A DNA stretch of 64,000 nt, from NCBI RefSeq assembly GCF_964266745.1, contig NZ_CAXWGX010000012.1, positions 248,001 through 312,000 of the forward strand, read 5' to 3'. This document shows, piece by piece, positions 19,360 to 28,276 of this stretch (its first letter is position 1; every line of letters starts with the position of its first letter). Both the position numbers and the translations under genes were made by a program. The notes below the pieces were generated by a model. It was not told the DNA's origin, did not search any database, and was given only the letters and a program-made list of their open reading frames with translations. The stretch is from Propionicimonas sp020161015. Lineage in GTDB: Bacteria; Actinomycetota; Actinomycetes; Propionibacteriales; Propionibacteriaceae.

Positions 19360-21042
19360 GTGCGAGAGAGCCTGAAGAACCCACCCCGGCTGGCCAGGGA
19401 CACGCTGCGGATCACGCCGCTGGGCGGTCACGGCAACATCGGCCGCAACATGAGCTCGTTCGAGATCAACGGCGAACTGCTCTTCATCGACTGCGGTGTG
19501 CTGTTCCCCTCCGAGGAGCACCCCGGCGTCGACCTGATCCTGCCGGGCCTCCACCTGGTGGAGGACCGCCTCGACCAGGTGCGCGCGCTCGTCCTCACCC
19601 ACGGCCACGAGGACCACATCGGCGCCGTCCCGTACCTGCTGCGCCGGCGCAGCGACATCCCGGTGCTCGGCTCGCGGCTGACGCTCGCGCTGGTGCGCGA
19701 GAAGCTGCGCGAGCACCGCATCCGCGACGTCGACCTGCGCGTCGTGGCCGAGGGTGACCGGCTGACCATCGGCGAGTTCGACCTGGAGTTCCTCTCGGTC
19801 AACCACTCCATCCCCGACGGGCTGGCCGTGGTGATGCGCACCCGTGGCGGCTCTGTGCTGCACACCGGCGACTTCAAGATGGACCAGCTGCCGCTCGACG
19901 GCCGGCTCACCGACCTGCGCGGGTTCGCCCGCCTCGGCGAGGAGGGCCTCGACCTGTTCATGCCCGACTCCACCAATGCCGAGACCCCGGGCTTCACCAC
20001 CCACGAGCGCGACATCCAGCCGGCCATGGAGCGCGTGTTCGCGGAGGCGAAGCAGAAGCTGATCGTCACGTGCTTCGCGTCCCACGTGCACCGCGTGCAG
20101 CAGGTGATGGACGCCGCCGTCCGCCACGGCCGCAAAGTGGTCTACGTCGGCCGCTCCATGCAACGGAACATGAGCGTGGCCAGGGAACTGGGTTACCTCC
20201 ACGTCCCGGAGAACACGCTGATCGACCTCAAGCAGATCGAGAACTACCGCGACGACGAGGTGGTGATCATCTCCACCGGTTCCCAGGGGGAGCCGCTGAG
20301 CGCGCTGTCGCGCATCTCCAACCACGAGCACCCGGTGATCACGGCAGGGCCCGGCGACGTCGTGCTGCTCGCGTCCTCGCTGATCCCGGGCAACGAGAAC
20401 TCGGTGTACCGGGTGATCAACGGGCTGTCCCGCAACGGGGTCACGGTGGTGCACAAGGGCAACGCCATGGTGCACGTGTCCGGTCACGCCAGCGCGGGGG
20501 AGCTGCTCTACTGCTACAACCTGCTCAAGCCGCGCAACGTGCTGCCGGTCCACGGCGAGGTGCGCCACCTGATCGCGAACGCCCAGCTCGCTGTGGCCAC
20601 CGGGGTCCCGGCCGACCGCGCGCTCGCGGTGGAGGACGGCGCCGTCATCGACCTGGCCAACGGTCGCGCCCGGTTGGTGGGACAGCTCGACTGCGGCTAC
20701 ATCTTCGTCGACGGGCTCACCGAGGGGGAGATCGGCGACACCGAGCTGACCGACCGGAAGATCCTCGGTGAGGAGGGATTCATCTCCGTCGTGGCCGTGG
20801 TGAACTTCCACGCCAACACCCTCGTCAGCGGCCCCGACATCCACGCGCGCGGGTTCGCCGACGACGACCAGGTGTTCGACGACATCCGTCCCGAGCTGGT
20901 GCAGGTGATCGAGAAGGCGCTCGCCGACGGGGTGGAGGACACCTTCCAGTTGCAGCAACTCGTCCGGCGGACGATCGGGCGCTGGGTGAACAACAACTTC
21001 CGTCGCCGGCCGATGATCCTGCCGATCGTGGTGGCCAGCTGA
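19360..21042 (+). CDS. rnj: Ribonuclease J
   Basis: Metallo-beta-lactamase/beta-CASP nuclease with 5'-3' exo- and endonuclease activity in mRNA turnover and rRNA maturation. The 560-residue protein carries the zinc motif THGHEDHIGAVPYLL near residue 80, the HTGDFKMD motif near 170 and the beta-CASP segment with STGSQGEPLSAL near 300. HVSGHAS and LPVHGE near 370-400 supply further metal ligands. A C-terminal domain ends with RRTIGRWVNNNFRRRPMILP. The GTG start appears leaderless. Confidence 0.96.
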   Translation: MRESLKNPPRLARDTLRITPLGGHGNIGRNMSSFEINGELLFIDCGVLFPSEEHPGVDLILPGLHLVEDRLDQVRALVLTHGHEDHIGAVPYLLRRRSDIPVLGSRLTLALVREKLREHRIRDVDLRVVAEGDRLTIGEFDLEFLSVNHSIPDGLAVVMRTRGGSVLHTGDFKMDQLPLDGRLTDLRGFARLGEEGLDLFMPDSTNAETPGFTTHERDIQPAMERVFAEAKQKLIVTCFASHVHRVQQVMDAAVRHGRKVVYVGRSMQRNMSVARELGYLHVPENTLIDLKQIENYRDDEVVIISTGSQGEPLSALSRISNHEHPVITAGPGDVVLLASSLIPGNENSVYRVINGLSRNGVTVVHKGNAMVHVSGHASAGELLYCYNLLKPRNVLPVHGEVRHLIANAQLAVATGVPADRALAVEDGAVIDLANGRARLVGQLDCGYIFVDGLTEGEIGDTELTDRKILGEEGFISVVAVVNFHANTLVSGPDIHARGFADDDQVFDDIRPELVQVIEKALADGVEDTFQLQQLVRRTIGRWVNNNFRRRPMILPIVVAS

Positions 21043-21162
21043 CGAGGAGCCGATTCGCGCCCACGCCCGCGCGTCGGGTATCGTAGGCAGGTCCCCGCTT
21101 CGGGGGCCCTGTGCCTGCGCGTGCTGGACGCGCCATTTCGCTAGACAACGAGGAGTACTCCG

Positions 21163-21348
21163 GTGGCTGCCGTCTGTGACATCTGCGCCAAGGGGCCCGG
21201 CTTCGGGCACAACGTGCCGTGGTCGAAGAAGAAGACCAACCGGCGCTGGAACCCGAACATCCAGCGGGTCCGCGCGGTCGTCAACGGCACCCCCAAGCGC
21301 CTCAACGTGTGCACCTCCTGCCTGAAGGCCGGCCGGGTCACCCGCTGA
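21163..21348 (+). CDS. rpmB: 50S ribosomal protein bL28 (cysteine-containing form)
   Basis: A 61-residue large-subunit protein. It has two CxxC pairs (CDIC at residues 5-8 and CTSC near 50), so it is the zinc-binding C+ form; many actinobacteria also keep a Cys-free paralogue for zinc starvation. Typical motifs are GPGFGHNV and RRWNPNIQ. GTG start after GAGGAG, 120 bases downstream of rnj, with its own terminator and probably its own promoter. Usually it stands next to recG, as here. Confidence 0.95.
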   Translation: MAAVCDICAKGPGFGHNVPWSKKKTNRRWNPNIQRVRAVVNGTPKRLNVCTSCLKAGRVTR

Positions 21349-21360
21349 CCGCACCCGAAG

Positions 21361-21386
21361 GAGAGACCCGCTGCGGCGGGTCTCTT
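21361..21386 (+). terminator. rpmB terminator
   Basis: GAGAGACCCGC and GCGGGTCTCTT form a stem of 10-11 bp around TGCG, starting 12 bases after the rpmB stop. Confidence 0.85.
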
Positions 21387-21466
21387 CGCATGTCCGGGGC
21401 CGGGAGAACGCTCCTGATCGTCGCCTCGCCCCCCGCGGGTGGGTGCCGGTGTGCCAGCATGACGGC

Positions 21467-21919
21467 GTGACCAGGACCCCCGACCCCGACTTCCTCGGCT
21501 GGGCGCCCGACCTCCCGTTGTCCTGGGCGCCTGCGGAGGGCCCCGGCGTCGAGCCACCCCTACCTGAGACGGTGCGCGTCGACGAACCGGCCCGCGTGCC
21601 CGGCGTGGCCGGCCTCGCACCCGCCCCCCACGCACCCCACCCTTCGGCGGTACCTCGTCCTGCGGCGCCTCGGCCGGCGACCCCGCGCCCGGCGGCACCC
21701 CCTCCGGTGGAGGCGGTCCCTGCGAGGCGGACGCCGCGCACCCGGGCGGCCTCCCGCCTGCTCGGGCCCACCCTGCTGGCCTTCGTGCTGGCGCTCGGGT
21801 TCACCCTGACGACCCTGTTCGCGTCCGAGGCTGCGGGCGGGTCGACGGCGCAGTTCTTCGTCGGTGCAGCGGTCACGGTGTTCCTCGCCCGCCTGGCCTG
21901 GAGCATGCTCCCGCGGTAG
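21467..21919 (+). CDS. Proline-rich protein with two C-terminal membrane helices, unknown function
   Basis: A 150-residue protein that I do not recognise. Residues 1-90 are Pro/Ala-rich and probably disordered. Two hydrophobic helices follow (LLGPTLLAFVLALGFTLTTL near 100-120; FFVGAAVTVFLARLAW near 130-146). A CAGCAT box ends six bases before the GTG and there is no Shine-Dalgarno, so it looks leaderless. Located between rpmB and recG. Confidence 0.65.
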   Translation: MTRTPDPDFLGWAPDLPLSWAPAEGPGVEPPLPETVRVDEPARVPGVAGLAPAPHAPHPSAVPRPAAPRPATPRPAAPPPVEAVPARRTPRTRAASRLLGPTLLAFVLALGFTLTTLFASEAAGGSTAQFFVGAAVTVFLARLAWSMLPR

Positions 21920-21980
21920 CCGGCGGGGGCGGACGTGTCGGCGTCCGCGGTGTCGGGGCCAGCGCCTAGGCTGTGGCACC

Positions 21981-24197
21981 GTGGAGGCGGGACTGGGTGG
22001 CTGGCGCACGGCGATGTACGCGCAGCTGCACGCGCCGTTGGGCCCGGTCGTGGGAGAGCGGACGGCGAAGGAGTTCGCGTCCCTGCGCATCCACACCGTC
22101 GGCGACCTGCTGAGGTTCATCCCGCGGCGCTACCTGTCCGGCACCGACCTCACCGACCTGGCCACCCTCAGCGAGGGCGAGCACGTCGCCGTGATCGCCC
22201 GGGTGGCCGACATCCGCCGGCACGAGGGCCACGGCCAGCCCGGACGGTCCGCACGCCCGGGACGGCTCGAGGTTCTGCTCAGCGACGGCCACGGGCGGCT
22301 CACGGCCACCTTCTTCGGCAAGACCCACCTGCTCACGTGGTGGGAACGCCAGCTCCGCGAGGGCGTCGCCGGCGTGTTCGTCGGCAAGGTGGGCAGCTTC
22401 CGCGGCAACCTCCAGATGAGCCACCCGGTCTTCGCGATGATGGACGGATCAGGCCGGATCGTCGCCACCTCCGAGGAGAAGGAGCGGATCGCCACCCTGG
22501 CCACGGGCGGACTGGTGGGCCTGTACCCGGCCACGGCCAGGCTGCCGACCTGGAAGGTCGCCGAGTGCGCCCGGCTGGCGCTGGCGGCGCTGGCCGGGGT
22601 GGACGACCCGTGGCCGGCCTGGCTGCGCGAAAGGGCGGGCGTCCTCGACCTGCCGACGGCCCTCGCCGCCGTCCACGAGCCCGCGAGCCTGGCCGAGGCC
22701 GGGCGTGGCGCCGAGCGCCTCCGGTTCGACGAGGCGCTGGCCACCCAGCTGACGATGGCCTACCGCCGCGCGGACGCGGCCAACCGGCCCGCCGTACCCC
22801 GCGTCCCGGTGCCGGGGGGCCTGCTCGACGCCTTCGACGAGCGGCTGCCCTTCCGGCTCACCGACGGCCAGTCCTCGGTGAGCGCAGCGATCCAGTCCGA
22901 CCTGGCGCGCTCGCGGCCCATGCAGCGGCTGCTCCAGGGCGAGGTCGGCTCCGGCAAGACGGTCGTGGCGCTCCGCGCGATGCTCACGGTGGTCGACGCC
23001 GGCGGCCAGGCGGCGCTGCTCGCGCCGACGGAGGTGCTCGCGTCCCAGCACTACCAGACGATCCGCGCGCTGCTGGGCGACCTCGGCCAGGGGCGCATGC
23101 TCGGCGCACCCGACGTGGCCACCGACGTGGTCCTGCTCACCGGCTCGCTGTCGGCCGCAGCCAAGAGGACGGCGCTGCTGCGTGCAGCCAGCGGCGAGGC
23201 GGGGATCGTGATCGGCACCCACGCGCTGCTGTCCGACCGCGTGCAGTTCGCCGACCTGGGCCTGATCGTCGTCGACGAGCAGCACCGGTTCGGCGTCGAG
23301 CAGCGCGCCGTCCTGGCCGACAAGGCCGCCGGGCGCCCGCACGTCCTCGTGCTCACGGCGACGCCGATCCCGCGCTCGGTGGCGATGACGATCTTCGGCG
23401 ACCTCGACGTCTCCACGCTCGCCGAACTGCCCTCTGGCAGGGCAGAGGTGAGCACGGTGGTCGTGGACGCTGCCAGCCGCCCCCAGTGGGTGGACCGGGC
23501 CTGGGAGCGCGTGCGCGAGGAGGTGTCCACCGGGCGCCAGGTGTTCGTCGTCGTGCCGCGGATCGGTGGCCGTGGGGGGTCGTCGGCCGACGGTGCCGGC
23601 GTGGTCGAGCTCGCCGACGAGTTGCGCTCCGGACCGCTGGCCGGCCTGCGGGTCGGCGTCCTGCACGGGCAGCTGCCCACAGAGGCCAAGGACGAGGCCA
23701 TGGGGGCCTTCGTCGCCGGTGCGCTCGACGTGCTGGTCGCGACCACGGTCATCGAGGTGGGCGTCGACGTGCCGAACGCCTCGATGATGGTCATCTGGGA
23801 CGCGGACAAGTTCGGCATCTCCCAGCTCCACCAGCTGCGCGGGCGCATCGGCCGCGGCGCCCACCCCGGCGTGTGCCTGCTGGTCACGCGCGTGCCGGCC
23901 GGCGAGCCGGCCCGCGACCGGCTGGACGTCGTGGCCGGCACGCGCGACGGCTTCGAGCTGGCAGAGCTCGACCTCGAGCAGCGGCGCGAGGGCGACGTCC
24001 TCGGCGCCAGCCAGGCGGGCAGCAGGTCCAGCCTGCGACTGCTGCGGGTGCTCGAGCACGCCGACCTCATCGCCCAGGCGCGCGACCTGGCCGCGGAGTG
24101 CGTGGCCCGCGACCCGGGGGCGGCCACGCCCGGGTTCGCCGACGCGATCCGGGCCACGGAGCTGCTCGCCTCGCCGGACTGGCTCGAGCGCAACTGA
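21981..24197 (+). CDS. recG: ATP-dependent DNA helicase RecG
   Basis: Remodels stalled replication forks and Holliday junctions. About 738 residues: an N-terminal wedge/OB domain, then helicase motifs in order. These are GEVGSGKTVVALRAML (Walker A, near 320), ALLAPTEVLASQH, DEQH (motif II, near 430), LTATPIPRS (motif III), TTVIEVGVDVPNASMMV (motif V) and QLHQLRGRIGRG (motif VI). The GTG at 21981 follows a TAGGCT box by eight bases; an ATG at 22014 is an alternative start. It is followed by rsmD and coaD as in many actinobacteria. Confidence 0.96.
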   Translation: MEAGLGGWRTAMYAQLHAPLGPVVGERTAKEFASLRIHTVGDLLRFIPRRYLSGTDLTDLATLSEGEHVAVIARVADIRRHEGHGQPGRSARPGRLEVLLSDGHGRLTATFFGKTHLLTWWERQLREGVAGVFVGKVGSFRGNLQMSHPVFAMMDGSGRIVATSEEKERIATLATGGLVGLYPATARLPTWKVAECARLALAALAGVDDPWPAWLRERAGVLDLPTALAAVHEPASLAEAGRGAERLRFDEALATQLTMAYRRADAANRPAVPRVPVPGGLLDAFDERLPFRLTDGQSSVSAAIQSDLARSRPMQRLLQGEVGSGKTVVALRAMLTVVDAGGQAALLAPTEVLASQHYQTIRALLGDLGQGRMLGAPDVATDVVLLTGSLSAAAKRTALLRAASGEAGIVIGTHALLSDRVQFADLGLIVVDEQHRFGVEQRAVLADKAAGRPHVLVLTATPIPRSVAMTIFGDLDVSTLAELPSGRAEVSTVVVDAASRPQWVDRAWERVREEVSTGRQVFVVVPRIGGRGGSSADGAGVVELADELRSGPLAGLRVGVLHGQLPTEAKDEAMGAFVAGALDVLVATTVIEVGVDVPNASMMVIWDADKFGISQLHQLRGRIGRGAHPGVCLLVTRVPAGEPARDRLDVVAGTRDGFELAELDLEQRREGDVLGASQAGSRSSLRLLRVLEHADLIAQARDLAAECVARDPGAATPGFADAIRATELLASPDWLERN

Positions 24198-24224
24198 CAG
24201 CCGCGTCTCGAATACCCTGAACCG

Positions 24225-24809
24225 GTGACGAGGATCATCGCCGGTTCCGCGGGGGGACGCCGCCTGCGCACGCCCGCGCACTCGGCGACGCGTCCGACGA
24301 CCGACCGGGTGCGCGAGGCGGCCTTCTCGCTGGTCGGCGACTGGGCGGGCACGCTGGGCGAGCCGGCCGAACGCATGCTGGAGGGGCTGTCGTTCCTCGA
24401 CCTGTACGCCGGCTCCGGGGCCGTGGCCCTGGAGGCGGCCAGCCGCGGCGCCCGTCCGGTGTGGGCGGTGGAGAGCGACGCCGGCACCGCCCGGATCGCC
24501 CGTGGCAACGCCACCGCCACCGGGCTGCCCGTGACCGTCGTGGCCACCACGGTGGAGAAGGCCCTCGGCGCGCCGCCCCCGGCCCGCTTCGACGTGGTGT
24601 GGGCCGACCCGCCCTATGACCTTCCCGGGGAGCGCCTGGCTCCCGTGCTCGCAGCGGTCCAGGAGCGATGGCTCGCCACCGACGGGCTGCTGGTAGTCGA
24701 ACGGGCCACTCGAGACCTCGCGCCCGTCTGGCCGCGGGAACTGTCCGAGCGCTGGGATCGGCGTTACGGTGAGACGACGTTGTACTTCGCCGGAAGGTCC
24801 CCCGCATGA
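24225..24809 (+). CDS. rsmD: 16S rRNA (guanine-966-N2)-methyltransferase RsmD
   Basis: Methylates G966 of 16S rRNA using S-adenosylmethionine. The 194-residue protein begins with the family motif RIIAGSAGGRRL and PTTDRVREAAFS. The SAM-binding motif is FLDLYAGSGAVALEA (near residue 60) and the catalytic motif is VWADPPYDLP (near 125). The GTG start has a TACCCT box six bases upstream, suggesting a leaderless transcript. Its stop overlaps the coaD start in ATGA. Confidence 0.95.
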   Translation: MTRIIAGSAGGRRLRTPAHSATRPTTDRVREAAFSLVGDWAGTLGEPAERMLEGLSFLDLYAGSGAVALEAASRGARPVWAVESDAGTARIARGNATATGLPVTVVATTVEKALGAPPPARFDVVWADPPYDLPGERLAPVLAAVQERWLATDGLLVVERATRDLAPVWPRELSERWDRRYGETTLYFAGRSPA

Positions 24810-25297
24810 TCGCGATCTGCCCAGGGTCGTTCGACCCGGTCACCCACGGGCACCTCGACATCATCACGCGCGCCGCCGCGCTGTTCGAGTCGGTCGTGGT
24901 CGCCGTGGGCCGGAACTCGGCCAAGAACTACCTGTTCAGCACCGAGGAGCGCCTCGAGCTGGTGCGGGCCACGACGGCCCACCTGCCCACCGTGAGCGTG
25001 GAGGCGCTGGACGGGCTCCTGGTCGAGTTCGCGCGACGGCACGGTGCCGGGGTACTGGTGAAGGGCATCCGGTTCGCCTCCGACGTCGACTTCGAGCTGC
25101 AGATGGCCCACATCAACGCCGTCGTCGGTCCGGTCGAGACCGTGATGTTGCCCGCGTCGCCGGTCTGGTCCACGCTGTCCTCCACGATGGTGCGCGAGGT
25201 CGCCTCCTACGGTGGGGACGTCTCCGCCTTCGTGCCGGACGTGGTCGCCCGGCGCATCCGCCAGAAGACCCAGGGAATGGAGCAGGCCAATGGTTGA
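24806..25297 (+). CDS. coaD: Phosphopantetheine adenylyltransferase
   Basis: Converts 4'-phosphopantetheine and ATP to dephospho-CoA. The 163-residue protein has the T/HxGH motif (GSFDPVTHGHLDII, residues 7-20) and the C-terminal signature STMVREVASYGGDVS. It overlaps rsmD by four bases upstream and the SepIVA-like gene by eight bases downstream, indicating a tightly coupled operon. Confidence 0.97.
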   Translation: MIAICPGSFDPVTHGHLDIITRAAALFESVVVAVGRNSAKNYLFSTEERLELVRATTAHLPTVSVEALDGLLVEFARRHGAGVLVKGIRFASDVDFELQMAHINAVVGPVETVMLPASPVWSTLSSTMVREVASYGGDVSAFVPDVVARRIRQKTQGMEQANG

Positions 25298-25787
25298 GCG
25301 CACGAGGGAAGTGCTCCAGCAACTCCGCCAGCTCGTCGAGGGCGCCAAGTCCGTGCCCATGTCGGCGTCGTGCATGGTGAACCGCACCGAGGCGCTGAGC
25401 CTGATCGACCAGGCCACCCAGGCCCTCGACAGCGACGTCGGCGAGGCGCAGCGGGTCACCGCGACCTCCCTGGAGACGCTGGAGCGGGCGCAGGCGGAGG
25501 CCGCGCAGATCATCGCGTCCGCGGAGGAGCGTGCGCAGTTCCTGGCCGGCCAGACCCCGGTGATGGAGATCGCCCGCAAGAAGGCCGCCCAGCTGGAGGC
25601 GAGGGCCCTGGCCGACGCCGAGGCGCTGCGCCGCGAGGCCGACGCCTACGTGGACGCCCGGATCGCCTCCTTCGAGGCCGGGCTGCACAAGACGATGTCC
25701 CAGGTGCGCACGATGCGCGACCGACTGGCGAGCAGGTCCTCCCTCGACGACACCTCCACCCAGGCCCTGCCGCGCCTCCAGCTGTGA
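25290..25787 (+). CDS. SepIVA/DivIVA-like coiled-coil protein
   Basis: A 165-residue, largely coiled-coil protein, rich in Ala, Glu and Arg from about residue 50 to 140. Its position before DUF177, rpmF, rnc, mutM and smc matches mycobacterial SepIVA (Rv2927c), a DivIVA-like factor for septation and envelope growth. The N-terminal segment VLQQLRQLVEGAKSVPMSAS matches that group. Start ATG inside the coaD end. Role is inferred from similarity and synteny. Confidence 0.8.
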   Translation: MVERTREVLQQLRQLVEGAKSVPMSASCMVNRTEALSLIDQATQALDSDVGEAQRVTATSLETLERAQAEAAQIIASAEERAQFLAGQTPVMEIARKKAAQLEARALADAEALRREADAYVDARIASFEAGLHKTMSQVRTMRDRLASRSSLDDTSTQALPRLQL

Positions 25788-25813
25788 CTCCGCCGGGGGC
25801 CGCGACCGGCGTT

Positions 25814-25843
25814 TTGGTGCCCGGTCCGGCCGCACGGTAGAGT
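25814..25843 (+). promoter_or_regulatory. Candidate promoter for DUF177-rpmF-rnc
   Basis: TTGGTG, an 18-base spacer and TAGAGT (25838-25843) lie upstream of the DUF177 gene. Confidence 0.5.
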
Positions 25844-25890
25844 TCTGCGTTGGTTATGACGCTGTCGTGCCGCTGCTGAAGGGATCCATC

Positions 25891-26451
25891 GTGCCTCCCC
25901 GTCTGCCTGACCCCCGATCCGGGCTCGTCCTGGACACTCACGAACTGAGTCGGAGGGCAGGGACGCTGAAGGAGGTCACGCGGGTCGCGGAGGCTCCGGC
26001 GGATCTCGGCATCGAAGTAATCGGGGTGCCACCCGGCTCACCCGTCGACCTCAGCCTCCGGCTGGAGTCGGTGGTGGAGGGGGTCCTGGTCACCGGTACC
26101 GCCAAGGTCCGGCTGTCGGGGAACTGCGCACGCTGCCTGGACGAGATCTCCCGTACCGAGGAGGTCGACCTCCAGGAGCTGTTCTGTTACCCGGGCAAGG
26201 AGCTCGACGATGCCGAGGCCTTGCGCATCGAGGGCGAGATGATCGACCTCGAGCCCGTCCTGCGGGACGCGGTGGTGCTCGACCTGCCGTTCACGCCTCT
26301 GTGCCGCCCGGACTGTGCCGGGTTGTGCCCCGACTGCGGGGCCAACCTGAACCGCGACCCGGACCACGGCCACGCCGAACCCACCGATCCCCGGTGGGCC
26401 GGGCTCGAGGGGTGGACGGAACCGACGAACGAACCGAACAACAAGGAGTAA
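25891..26451 (+). CDS. DUF177 (YceD) family protein
   Basis: A 186-residue member of the YceD/DUF177 family, which is nearly always next to rpmF and in plants and bacteria is tied to 23S rRNA accumulation. Paired cysteines occur at NCARCLDEI (near residue 77) and CRPDCAGLCPDCG (near residue 145), a likely metal site. I prefer the GTG at 25891, preceded by AAGGG at good spacing; an upstream GTG at 25867 would add eight residues. Directly followed by rpmF. Confidence 0.88.
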   Translation: MPPRLPDPRSGLVLDTHELSRRAGTLKEVTRVAEAPADLGIEVIGVPPGSPVDLSLRLESVVEGVLVTGTAKVRLSGNCARCLDEISRTEEVDLQELFCYPGKELDDAEALRIEGEMIDLEPVLRDAVVLDLPFTPLCRPDCAGLCPDCGANLNRDPDHGHAEPTDPRWAGLEGWTEPTNEPNNKE

Positions 26452-26455
26452 CGCC

Positions 26456-26647
26456 GTGGCCGTTCCCAAGCGGAGAATGTCCCGCGCCAACACGCGGGCC
26501 CGCCGTTCCCAGTGGAAGACCTCCGCGCCGACCCTGGTGACCTGCGCCAACGCGGCGTGCGGTGCGAAGCACCTGCCGCACACCGCCTGCCCCGAGTGCG
26601 GCCAGTACGGCCCGCGCGCCGCTCGTCGGCAGATCCTCGAGCCCTGA
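26456..26647 (+). CDS. rpmF: 50S ribosomal protein bL32
   Basis: A 63-residue large-subunit protein with the usual start MAVPKRRMSRANTRARRSQW. Four cysteines (CANAAC and CPEC, residues 30-50) form a zinc ribbon, so this is the zinc-binding form. GTG start after AAGGAG, four bases after DUF177. Confidence 0.96.
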   Translation: MAVPKRRMSRANTRARRSQWKTSAPTLVTCANAACGAKHLPHTACPECGQYGPRAARRQILEP

Positions 26648-27417
26648 CGCCGGGTCCGGCCACGACCGGCACCGACGCGGCCCCTGGCCGCACCCTCGAG
26701 CTGATCGAGCAGCTGGGGATCGACCTCGATCCCCAGCTCTTTCGGCTTGCCGTCACCCACCGCTCGTACGCGTACGAGAACGGCGGGCTGCCGCACAACG
26801 AGCGGCTCGAGTTCCTGGGTGACGCCGTCCTCGGCGTGGTCGTCACCGAGTTCCTCTACCGGCGGTTCCCCGACCTCCCCGAGGGCCGCCTTGCCAAGCT
26901 GCGCGCGGCCGTCGTGAACGCCCAGAGCCTCGCCGACGTGGCCCGTTCGCTCGACCTCGGCAGCCAGATCCTGCTGGGCAAGGGCGAGATCGCCACCGGC
27001 GGCAGCGACAAGTCCTCGATCCTCGCCGACGCGTTCGAGGCGTTCCTCGGCGCGGTCCTGATCTCCGCCGGCCGCGACGCCGCCGACCGGCTGGTGCACC
27101 ACCTGTTCGACCCGCTCGTGCTCGAGGCGGCTGCCCTCGGCGCCGGCCTGGACTGGAAGACCAGCCTCCAGGAGCTGGCCGCGGAGAGCGACCTCGGCTC
27201 GCCGAGCTACCGGGTGACCGAGTCCGGCCCCGACCACGACAAGCGCTTCGAGGCGGTCGCCATCGTCGGCAACCAGGCCTACCCGGCAGGCACGGGGACC
27301 TCGAAGAAGCAGGCGGAGCAGGGCGCGGCCCGCAACGCCTTCGAGGGCCTCACCGGCCAGGACTCCACGGCCGCGGAGCCCGCCGGCACGGCGCGCGCCG
27401 GACAGGGTGATGCCTGA
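26596..27417 (+). CDS. rnc: Ribonuclease III
   Basis: Cleaves double-stranded RNA in rRNA and mRNA processing. The endonuclease domain contains the signature NERLEFLGDAVLGVVV with catalytic acidic residues, and DAFEAFLGAVL. A C-terminal dsRNA-binding domain runs from DWKTSLQELAAES to KKQAEQGAARNAFEGL. The start is uncertain: no ATG, GTG or TTG lies between the rpmF stop and the conserved region. The nearest in-frame GTG (26596) is inside rpmF, and a CTG at 26644 overlaps the rpmF stop. The 3' end overlaps mutM. Confidence 0.93.
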   Translation: MRPVRPARRSSADPRALTPGPATTGTDAAPGRTLELIEQLGIDLDPQLFRLAVTHRSYAYENGGLPHNERLEFLGDAVLGVVVTEFLYRRFPDLPEGRLAKLRAAVVNAQSLADVARSLDLGSQILLGKGEIATGGSDKSSILADAFEAFLGAVLISAGRDAADRLVHHLFDPLVLEAAALGAGLDWKTSLQELAAESDLGSPSYRVTESGPDHDKRFEAVAIVGNQAYPAGTGTSKKQAEQGAARNAFEGLTGQDSTAAEPAGTARAGQGDA

Positions 27418-28276
27418 GCTTCCCGAGGTGGAGGTGGTCCGCTCCGGGCTGGACGCGGCCGTGACCGGGCGCACCCTCGCCGGGGTCACCGTCCTCCATC
27501 CGCGCCCGGTCCGTCGCCATCCTGGTGGCCCGGACGACTTCGCCGCATCCCTCGTCGGCCGGACGTTCGCCGAGCCGCGCCGTCGCGGCAAGTACCTGTG
27601 GCTGCCGTTCACCGACGGGGACGCCCTGATGGCCCACCTGGGCATGAGCGGTCAGTTCCGCCTGGACGACCCGGGCGCCCCCCACCCGCCGCAGTGCCGG
27701 CTGGAGTTCCGTTTCACCGACGGCGGCCCCGAACTGCGTTTCGCCGACCAGCGGATGTTCGGCGGCCTGTGGATCAGCCGCGGGGGAGCAGAGCTGCCCG
27801 CGGAGGTGGCCCACATCGCGCGCGACCTCTTCGATCCCGAGCTCGACCTCGCCACCGTGGTGGCCGCCGTCCGCCGGCGGCGCTCGGGCATCAAGCGGGT
27901 GCTGCTGAACCAGACGGTGGTGTCGGGGATCGGCAACATCTACGCCGACGAGTCGCTGTGGCGGGCCCGCCTGCACTACGACACCCCTGCCGACCGGCTG
28001 TCGCCGGCCCGGGTGCGGGAGCTGCTCACCGCGGCCAGGGACGTGATGGGCGACGCGCTCGCGGAGGGCGGGACCTCCTTCGACGCGCTCTACGTGAACG
28101 TGAACGGCAGCTCGGGCTACTTCGAGCGGTCGCTGTCCGCCTACGGGCGCGAGGGGCTGCCGTGCCCGCGCTGCGGGCGCGCCATCGTCCGGGAGCCGTT
28201 CATGAACCGCTCCAGCTACCGCTGCCCCGCCTGCCAGCGGCGTCCGCGTCCCCCGGCCGGCGCCGCCGGACGGTAA
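27410..28276 (+). CDS. mutM: Formamidopyrimidine-DNA glycosylase (Fpg/MutM)
   Basis: Base-excision repair enzyme removing 8-oxoguanine and formamidopyrimidines. The start must be the ATG at 27410, because Pro2 is the catalytic nucleophile (MPELPEVEVV). Glu3, the helix-two-turn-helix with NQTVVSGIGNIYADE (near 165) and the C-terminal zinc finger CPRCGRAIVR...CPACQR are all present. 288 residues. It overlaps rnc by eight bases and shares TAATG with the following gene. Confidence 0.96.
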   Translation: MPELPEVEVVRSGLDAAVTGRTLAGVTVLHPRPVRRHPGGPDDFAASLVGRTFAEPRRRGKYLWLPFTDGDALMAHLGMSGQFRLDDPGAPHPPQCRLEFRFTDGGPELRFADQRMFGGLWISRGGAELPAEVAHIARDLFDPELDLATVVAAVRRRRSGIKRVLLNQTVVSGIGNIYADESLWRARLHYDTPADRLSPARVRELLTAARDVMGDALAEGGTSFDALYVNVNGSSGYFERSLSAYGREGLPCPRCGRAIVREPFMNRSSYRCPACQRRPRPPAGAAGR

